Source: Wuchereria bancrofti (lineage: Eukaryota > Nematoda > Chromadorea > Rhabditida > Onchocercidae). From it: a stretch of 14,847 nt of DNA. How positions within the stretch are numbered: position 1 is the stretch's first letter; each line of letters begins with the position of its first letter. The position numbers were made by a program, and so were the translations under genes. Shown in pieces: positions 1-7,300 of the stretch. The notes under the pieces were generated by a model that was not told the DNA's origin, did no database searches, and was given only the letters and a program-made list of their open reading frames with translations. The DNA lies in assembly GCA_005281725.1 (NCBI GenBank), contig SSBO01000055.1:5461-20307 (forward strand), given 5' to 3'.

Positions 1-541
1 GATGCGGAGAAGAGTGCGAAATCGAAACGCGAGCTGTCCTCTTTGCTGCAAAGGGAATAACAGAACAAGTCGACAACGAGAAGTTTCAAATTATCGACGC
101 CAGCCGATTCAGCAAATGGTCGAAAATAGTCTGTACTACCATCTGGGTTCAAGTTCATAAAGAAAGTAACTAAGGGCAAATTATCATGGTTAAGTATATT
201 GTCAACAAATGGAATTCAAATATCAGCGGAGGATTATAAATTAGCCGAATGGGCTCTAATAAAGCAGGCACAAAGCGAAGCGATAACTGAAGAAGAAAGG
301 ACAGAGTGGAACTTGTATTACGACGAAGAAAATTTGTGGAAGTCTCGAAGTCGATTAGAGAACGCAGAACTAGAGGAACAATGCAAGCATCCAATTTATC
401 TACAATACAGTAACGGAGATGTTAATAGAGAAACAACGCGAAGCATTATATCATGCAGGGTAGCCCACACCTTAGCCGAAATCAGACTCAAATACTGAAT
501 CCTTAAGGGTCGTATGGAGGTAAATAATAAACAGGTGTTGA

Positions 542-1301
542 GGTTGCAAAAGATGGTTAGCGAAACCTTACAAACTGCCAGGGATGTCAACACTACCGGA
601 CACATGAGTGAAACGGATGAACGCCTTCTCCAATGTCTACTTGGGACCACTGTCAGTAAAGACAGCAATCGGAGTATTGAAAAAATGGGTCGCCTTATTT
701 ACTTGTTTCACGACCAGGGCAGTACATTTAGAAGCAGCGGACGATCTAACAGCAGAAACATTTTTGCACATGAAGATTTGTCTCTCGAAGAGGATATTCG
801 GAGAGGATTTTGAGCGACAATGCAAATCAATTCCAACTGGTGTTCAAAACTTTAAAGGAGAAAGGTGACGAACTTATGAGATACATGGCAGAGAAGAACA
901 TCGTCTGGAAAAACATCACACCGAGAGCACCATGGGAAGGAGGACTGTATGAACGACTTATTGGATTAACGAAAACGACTATGAGGAGAGCGAGTGGAAG
1001 GAAGTTACTAGCAGAAAGGGAGTTTGTAACACTCCTCACCGAAGTTGAAGGAATCCTAAATACTCGACCTTTAACATACGCTAATTTCGAAGACTGCATA
1101 GTAATACGACCTGTGGATTTCATACAACCTAAAGCCTCCTTAGCCTTACCTTCAATGAGAGGCGAACACGACGACTACGTACCAGGAAAACTAGATTCGA
1201 AACAAAAGCTCTTGCAGTATTGGACGTCCACGTTGAAAGTGCTGGACATCTTTTGGAAACTATGGAAAAAAGAATACCTCACCAGCCTCAGAGAACGAAC
1301 C
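542..1301 (+). pseudogene. BEL/Pao integrase core, broken
   Basis: This is the catalytic part of the retrotransposon integrase, which in live elements inserts the cDNA into chromosomes. The second acidic residue is visible in SDN at 816-818. The likely catalytic Glu is in YERLI at 951-953, 45 residues on. The first Asp, which family members usually carry just before YLGP, is not present: the sequence passes directly from SNV to YLGP at 637/638. A stop interrupts at 605-607 and the frame changes near 773. Several independent lesions indicate an old copy under no selection. The missing Asp is judged from memory of the family and would be settled by alignment with intact Pao copies of the same genome. 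Confidence 0.8.
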
Positions 1302-1304
1302 TAG

Positions 1305-1541
1305 AGAAAGCATTCACATCCAAAATCGACGAAGGAGGGTAAACCAAAGAAGGGAGGAATTGTTTTGCTTGATAAGCCCGATACACCTCGGGGGCTCTGG
1401 AAACTAGCAAAGATAAGAGAACTGAAAAAAGGGAAAGATGGAGCTGTGCGAGCTGCAGTAATAGAGATGGCAAGCGGAAGACTCCTCTTATACCCTCTCG
1501 AAGTACTCCACCAAAGATCAACAACGCGTCAATACGATTAA
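1305..1541 (+). pseudogene. DUF5641-like C-terminal domain of BEL/Pao pol
   Basis: This is a 78-codon stretch in the same frame as the integrase piece, separated from it only by the TAG at 1302-1304. The core TPRGLWKLAKIRELKKGKDG followed by a short beta-like segment ending LLYPLEVL is the pattern of the DUF5641 domain that closes Pao-type pol proteins. Its position right after [17 protein letters not shown] is where the family has it. In a live element it would be part of the polyprotein and not a separate gene. Confidence 0.8.
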
Positions 1542-1597
1542 GGAGAATGATACGAGAGATCGACAAAGTGTCAACACGATGAAGGAGGATGATCCGA
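1526..1597 (+). repeat. Imperfect 30-bp direct repeat over the pol stop codon
   Basis: The segments 1526-1555 and 1568-1597 match at about 25 of 30 positions, with a 42-bp offset. The first copy contains the terminal stop of the pol frame (1539-1541). They may be a small tandem duplication in the region between pol and the 3' LTR. Confidence 0.6.
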
Positions 1598-1659
1598 TTG
1601 CCAGACGAACAAGGCTCGCGCTCGCGGCTGGCAGTGTCGTTAAAGACGAAGAACAAAGG

Positions 1660-2065
1660 TGATAAAATTAATTGATATGTTAATTGATAATTGACAAGGT
1701 TGTAAAATTAAGAATGTGTAGCTAAAGGCTAACAATTCATGTTAACACTTTCTTTATTTAAATTAAATCTCCTTATACATTTATATTACTATATTAAGTG
1801 ACTTTTAATCTTCTTGTTCTTCAAATCATCCAGTAATCCCTCCCCCTTCCTTACTAAATCATTATTATAGTTTTTTTCTTTCTTATATGGTTTGGTTGGG
1901 TCAAGGGCTCTAAACGCTTTAGTTTTATCCGCTTATGTTATACTGTTAATTTATACTAAAGAGTTGTATCTTCAAGTGTTTCGTGTTTTAAACACATTAA
2001 TTTCTGTGTTTTAAAATTTGGTTTAATTACCCAAGTTTGAGGTAATTAACAATAAAGCAACAAAT
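1660..2065 (+). repeat. Possible 3' LTR of the plus-strand BEL/Pao element
   Basis: No coding pattern is seen here. Position is the main argument: it follows the pol end and a purine-rich run (about 1641-1659), starts at a TG, is AT-rich, and contains an AATAAA at 2051-2056. No second LTR copy is inside the window, so neither boundary can be fixed. The right limit is set only by the start of the opposite-strand retroelement fragment. Confidence 0.3.
2023..2049. repeat. Perfect 9-bp inverted repeat with 9-base loop
   Basis: TTAATTACC at 2023-2031 and GGTAATTAA at 2041-2049 are exact reverse complements around the loop CAAGTTTGA. The hairpin sits just inside the junction between the two oppositely oriented retroelement pieces. 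It may be a remnant of an element end or chance in AT-rich DNA. Confidence 0.5.
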
Positions 2066-2142
2066 TCAAAATTTCGCGACAATACCCAACTGTTTCTGTT
2101 CCTTCATTATGTTGTCATATCGATCAAGAATTGATTCTTCTT

Positions 2143-2595
2143 TTAATCGTTTGATGAGACCGATTGTTGTTTAATTTGACCGTAATTGTTGCTTAATTTG
2201 CCTTTAATTTCTCTCCATGGCCAACGGACTCTATATCTTCCATTGCACTTGATTATTGACTTTTTGAATTGTTTTAGCGCTTCTTCATTGTCATTAGCGT
2301 TAGGTTGGTCATTGATTCCCATCAGTTCTAATTTCCAAAAAGTTTCTAATTCTGAGGAATTTCGCTCTCCCGTGGCTATTTGTGCGTAGTTTTCCTCATC
2401 TTCCTTTTTCGTTTTTGATTTTTGGGTATATTCTATCCACTGCTTATTTAACACTTCGATAGAGTCGATGCACATTTGCAGTCGAAGAAAAAAAAAGTCT
2501 ACGAGTCGATCTTTTGTTTCGTTAATTTGAAGTGGTTCGTGGTTCGGTAAAGTTGGTTCTGGCGATTGGATATCTATAGCACTTACCTCATTCAA
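2143..2595 (-). pseudogene. Chimeric gag-like / pol (pre-RT) open frame of a deleted BEL/Pao copy
   Basis: An open frame of about 150 codons on the minus strand. The first half, with IDSIEVLNKQWIEYTQK and other helix-forming charged sequence, sits where gag starts and is called gag-like by position. The second half is recognisable Pao pol just before RT: LETFWKLELMGI, then GRYRVRWPWREIKGKLSNNYG. In complete elements the bulk of gag and the aspartic protease separate these parts, so the frame appears to be an in-frame internal deletion near residue 80-90. The true upstream limit extends to the ATG at 2648 but is cut by a stop at 2616-2618 with a frame change after it. Not expected to be functional. 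Confidence 0.7.
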
Positions 2596-2665
2596 TAATC
2601 TTTCTAGACGGTCTTTTACAGGTTTGATACAATAGTAGTAAATGCCATTGTAATTCTGTTCTCCG

Positions 2666-2683
2666 TCCCGGTTCTAGGCACCA
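2666..2683 (-). other. Candidate tRNA primer-binding site
   Basis: On the minus strand the sequence TGGTGCCTAGAACCGGGA begins with TGG, the complement of a tRNA CCA end, and lies 18 bases upstream of the gag-like ATG. This is the usual placement between 5' LTR and gag in LTR retrotransposons. Which tRNA it matches was not determined. Confidence 0.6.
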
Positions 2684-2945
2684 AAATTTTTTATGAATTT
2701 GATGTAACTTTTTGGTCAGAAGAGTAGATGATTTAGGTTAGTTAAGTCCACTTGACTTACTTTAAGTTTGTAGAACTTAAACTTTTGCTTCTTGTCTGTG
2801 AGCGAGATCGACCCAGATATCGTTTATTTTCGTAAATGTGACTCAATACAATACACAGTCGAATAATTGAAACAGCGAAGGGATGTACTATTAAGTAGCA
2901 GGATGAGGAAACTGTCACCGATCGTTTCTTTTTTACCAACTCATT
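2684..2945 (-). repeat. Possible 5' LTR end (R-U5) of the minus-strand BEL/Pao fragment
   Basis: The stretch directly upstream of the primer-binding site on the minus strand is where a 5' LTR should end. It contains a minus-strand AATAAA (plus 2823-2828) and an ACA at 2703-2705 that could close the LTR. I found no matching copy in 1541-2065. The far boundary is unknown and the 60-codon minus frame inside it looks accidental. Confidence 0.3.
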
Positions 2946-4320
2946 AGAGAGGATTTTGAAAGATGTAGGAAGTGGGCTGACTTAGCAGATTAATATTTAC
3001 AATAAAGGCAGTAGATGTACATTTATTTGAGGTTTAGATAAAGAATTCATTGTTTCAAAAAATAGGGTATAACAAAGGAATAACGAATTGGCTTATAGTG
3101 ATGAATCATTAGCATTATTCTAAACACTGTAATAAATATTTTTTCGGTTTTCCGACAGTATTATCAGAAAACAGTCTAGTAATTTATCAGTTTAGTTATC
3201 ACTGATAATAACTTGAAAATTCCTACGAGGTTTCCGTGTGACATTGATGCTGTGTCGAGCAGTGTCATTGTTCGGTAATATTTAGAATGAAAAACACTAT
3301 TTCACTTATTGGATGAGCAAAAATCTTTAAAATTTTGCTGATTTTTAGATATTCCGAAGCAATTTTGCCAAAACATGATGCGATGAAATTGATTTATAAC
3401 TGTAAGCAATCATTGTCACGCAGGTATTCCAGGTGAATCGTTTGTTTTAAAACTTTTTTTTTGATTATAATTCCATATGATTCAGATTAGGAAAGATAAA
3501 CATAGTGATTTTCAATGCTATTGATTATCAGTAATGGAAGTTTGACTATAAAGCATCTCTATTTTTTTATTTTTAAAATGGTTGACAAGCCATATTTTAT
3601 GTTATGACAGAATTTTGTCTTTTCTGATTTTGACTTCAGTGTTTTTTAGTGCTGAAATCTCTAGGCAGCAAAATAATTTATCAGTGAATTTTGCAAAGAT
3701 TGTTTGTGCACGAGAAATTAGAAATAGTAAAGAACGATGGAAGACGTATGTTGAAAAGAACTGAAAATATAACTGTTCGACAACGTGTTTTTATGAAACA
3801 TTGATTCACTTATTATTGTACTATACTATTTCCTTCATCTGTGAAATATAGCATTCACGTCTGCTAATTCCATAAAATTTGCTATTAAAACTTTTCATAA
3901 CAATTTAAAAGATCGAAGTTCTACTTAAAATAAAGAAAAAGAAAAACGAATGAAGCATAGTTTTATTAATATTGAAATGTGTATGAACAAATTATGTACA
4001 TAGTACTTTAAATCCAGACATAATCATTTTCATATGTCTGCTTTTTTTACTAATGACTCAAATTTTTACTAATTCGAGTGATGATTGGATCTGATGATTG
4101 AATTCGATCATATGTGTAATTTATAAAAATTTAATCGTTTATAGTATTGGACATTTGTTGTTAATATTTCAATCAGAACGATGATATGAATTTGTAAATG
4201 TTGCATTTTATAAAATTTGCATTTTGTTAAAGCAGTTCAATTTAACAATTTAAAACTATCAAGTTTCTCGATATTTTAATCATTATTTATTTTCAAATAA
4301 TTAAACGGTTGTAACTGATA
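2946..4320. other. Non-coding stretch, nothing recognised
   Basis: AT-rich sequence with no open frame showing a known domain and no clear splice-flanked coding segment. It may contain the rest of the minus-strand retroelement LTR at its left end and the promoter of the MSP-domain gene at its right end. No specific regulatory element could be supported. Confidence 0.5.
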
Positions 4321-4333
4321 CGTTGTACAGATT
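4321..4333 (+). promoter_or_regulatory. Candidate trans-splice acceptor and very short leader
   Basis: TTGTACAG ends at 4330, three bases before the proposed ATG at 4334. Nematode mRNAs often receive a spliced leader a few bases upstream of the start codon, so this AG is a plausible leader acceptor. The polypyrimidine tract is poor, which lowers confidence. Confidence 0.4.
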
Positions 4334-7300
4334 ATGTCATACTTGCAATGTACGCCAGCAATGATACAGGTTTGTAGATATATTAAATTAATTTTGTACT
4401 TAATTACTCAGCAATTAGGAAAGTTTCTGAAATTATATTTGCATCTATTTTATCCTTCATTTGTTTTGTTCAAATTCCAAACTAAATACAATTAATATTT
4501 TGTTTAAAGCTTAATAAGAAATGAGCAAAAAATTAAAAAAAGTGAAAGTTGAATATATGAGCTAATAAACAATAAAGAATTGCATATTAATCCTCAAGTA
4601 TATTTTATGAATCGAAATCTAACATTCATATGAAATGCTTAATTAATATTAGCTAACATTCATAATGGGATATACTTTTATATTATAATTATTTCTTATA
4701 ATTCTACACTATAAATTGCATACATATTATTGACTTTTAGCATATTTTCACTTCATTAAATTATTTGTTCTTTGGGAAAAATAATTCCATAATACAGTAA
4801 TGTTTTGAAAGAATTATCACTATAGGTACCATGCACAGGTGGTACAACAACACATATCCTTGAAGCAATTGGTACCGAACGATTAGCATTTAAAGTGAAA
4901 CTAAAGCAAAAACATTACAATTTATATAGGGTAAAGTGTTTTGCTGAATTTAACATTGATAAATGATTTGTTATTAGTTTTTTTTTGGTTAATTTATTAA
5001 ATGATGAAACTATATAAATAAACAACGTCATTATCGTACTATAAAATCAATATGAGACGTTTTGGAGCATTTATTACAATATGCTAATTAATATTAGCTA
5101 ACATTCATAATTGAACATACTTTTGCATTATAATTATTTCTTGTAATTCTAACATTATAAATTGCATACATATTATTGATTTTTAGCATATTTTCCCTTC
5201 ATTAAATTATTTGTTCTTTGGGGAAAAATTTTCAGGAAAAAATGAAAAATTTTAAATTTAATGATAAATTATTGTTATTATTACAGAAAGTAATTTAATT
5301 TAACAATTGTAATTGTAATAGTTTAAACTTATTTTTTATCTTATTGATCTATGAATCTTGTTCTGAAATTTTTTGAAATCGGTAGAAAATAAAAAAAAAG
5401 CAGCTGGAAATGATTGATATAATTGAGAAATTAATTTGTATCATAATTTGCTTATATTTTTTATTCTATTCAATGAAAAAGAAAAAATTGAAATGTTATT
5501 AACGTGAGGAAAAATAATTTAGGTATCGCCACCGCTTGGTTTCGTAAAACCAGGCCTGAAAAAGGAGCTTTTTTTACGACGATTGGTTATTTATTTAATA
5601 TTTTTCTTTATTTTTTTCAAATTTATTAAAAATTAATTAATTTAACCGACAGAATTTTACTTTCTGTTTCTTTTTTCATCAATTTATATAATTTTTTATT
5701 AACATGTAATTTGACATAGTTAAACATATAATATTAAATGATCGATTGATAATTAATTGATGAATTGTATAGTTGATTATATAACCGAATGATTGATTAA
5801 TTGATTTATTGACTGATTAATATTCTTCTATTAGTACATGTTTTATTAATAGCATAACAAAAAAAATTTGTGAATTAAAAAAAACGAATTTAAACAATTA
5901 AATTAAATTAATAATAGTAAATTAATAACATAACAAAGATTTTTTTTCGAATATAAATTGCTTTCATCATTTCATCACAATTTGTTTTAATGTTTTGCAT
6001 TGTTTGCACAAACATTTTACCNGAATTAAAAAAAACGAATTTAAACAATTAAATTAAATTAATAATAGTAAATTAATAACATAACAAAGATTTTTTTTCG
6101 AATATAAATTGCTTTCATCATTTCATCACAATTTGTTTTAATGTTTTGCATTGTTTGCACAAACATTTTACCATTGGTATGTCATTTTGCATTTTCTTGT
6201 CATCAATTGGTTTCAACATGAAAACGTTAGTCATCAATTTGTTTTAATCTGAAATGTCATACCACCAACTTGTTTCAGTCTGAAATGTCATTGTCACCAA
6301 TTTTTCAACCTGAAATGTCATGCCATCAATTTGTTTCAACTTGAAATGTCATTTCATCAATTTTGCAATCTGAAATGTCATACCACCAACTTGTTTCAAC
6401 CTGAAATGTCATTGTCATCAATTTTTCAATCTGAAATGTCATGCCACCAACTTGTTTCAACTTGAAATGTCATTGTCATTAATTTTTCAACCTGAAATGT
6501 CATGCCATCAATTTGTTTCAACCTGAAATTTCATTGTCACCAATTTATTTCAACCTGAAAACTATGCTGTCAGTGTTTGTTCTGTTTTAGCCTGGAAAGC
6601 CAGGAAAAACGAAATTAGTGGTAGAGTATATAGCATCACCTGAAGGTTATGATCCAAGGAAACCATTTGTTGAGGGAGCTGACGTAGGTGTATTGGATAT
6701 ACGTGTAAGAGGTATAAATAATTGTTCTCATTCCAATTTTTATCTAATTTTATTTTTTAAAATTCTTTAAAAGTTATCAGAAGAATATAATGTGATAATA
6801 GTTTAAAGCTTTTTGGTTTAAAATTAGGAATAAAATGTAGTTTAAATTTTCTAAAAATTTAAAGAAAGAATAGAAATTTAATTAAGCTTTTGAAATATTT
6901 CGGATTATAATTTAAGTCGACATTCATATAAATTTTTAATATGATTTTTGCAACAGATGGATAATTTATTCATTGAAGAGAAAAAATGTTTCAAAGCATT
7001 TAGATGGCACAAAAATTAGTATTTTTTGTACTAAAATATTAGAATTTTTTGGTATTTTCTGCAACAAATTCTTATGCCATAATTAAATTAACCTTTTTTT
7101 CTTTTTTGTAGCATATAGCGATAGAAGAATACCAGATAAAGTACCAAAGATTATGGGTAAACTGGTAACAAAAGCAGGACAAAAGTTTGTCCCAACAGTA
7201 AGCAAAATTTTTGAATGAATTAAATCTTTAAATTCTAGAACTTAATTTTTACAAGGGTTAAATAAACTAGTGAATAGAATACATATTTCAACTCATCCAG

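Larger units (their letters stand above)
1..1541 (+). mobile_element. Decayed BEL/Pao retrotransposon, 3' part of pol (integrase and DUF5641-like end)
   Basis: Translated pieces in three frames line up in the order of a BEL/Pao polyprotein. Frame 3 covers about 3-150 (motif FSKWSKIVCTTIWV, the stretch before integrase). Frame 1 covers about 148-498 (LAEWALIKQAQSE, then VAHTLAEIR of the integrase zinc-binding region). Frame 2 covers about 542-772 (CKRWLAKPYKLPG, YLGPLSV, RAVHLE). Frame 3 resumes at about 774-1301 ([37 protein letters not shown]). The same frame continues over 1305-1538 with TPRGLWKLAKI, the DUF5641-like chromodomain-like end typical of Pao. Breaks seen: frame changes near 148, 540 and 773, and in-frame stops at 496-498, 605-607 and 1302-1304. 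The final stop is 1539-1541. Gag, protease and most of RT would lie left of the window, if present. It cannot encode a working integrase. The family call is from recalled motifs, not a search. Confidence 0.9.
2066..2703 (-). mobile_element. BEL/Pao fragment, minus strand: 5' leader, gag-like start and RT beginning
   Basis: Read on the minus strand this is the 5' end of a retrotransposon. A primer-binding-site-like sequence (2670-2683) is followed by an ATG at 2648, gag-like sequence, and then the stretch leading into Pao reverse transcriptase. After the open frame ends at 2143 the homology continues in another frame (2066-2164: RLKEESILDRYDNIMKEQKQ, LGIVAKF), which matches the helical stretch early in Pao RT. 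The rest of RT, RNase H and integrase are absent on this strand. It lies head-to-tail-inverted against the plus-strand pol remnant, so either two insertions met here or one element was inverted internally. Confidence 0.75.

Noticed and set aside
199..394. Minus-strand frames opposite the pol remnant (170-394, 396-668, 637-825, 827-1123, 1288-1656)
   Set aside because: All are antisense shadows of the BEL/Pao pol pieces and show no independent motif.
2757..2939. 60-codon minus frame in the putative LTR
   Set aside because: No motif and located where a non-coding LTR should be.
3582..3764. 60-codon plus frame upstream of the MSP gene
   Set aside because: No domain, no splice or promoter context, and frames of this length are expected by chance.
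6173..6560. Repeat array considered as a CRISPR
   Set aside because: Adjacent units are similar along their whole length with no unique spacers, and the context is a eukaryotic intron.
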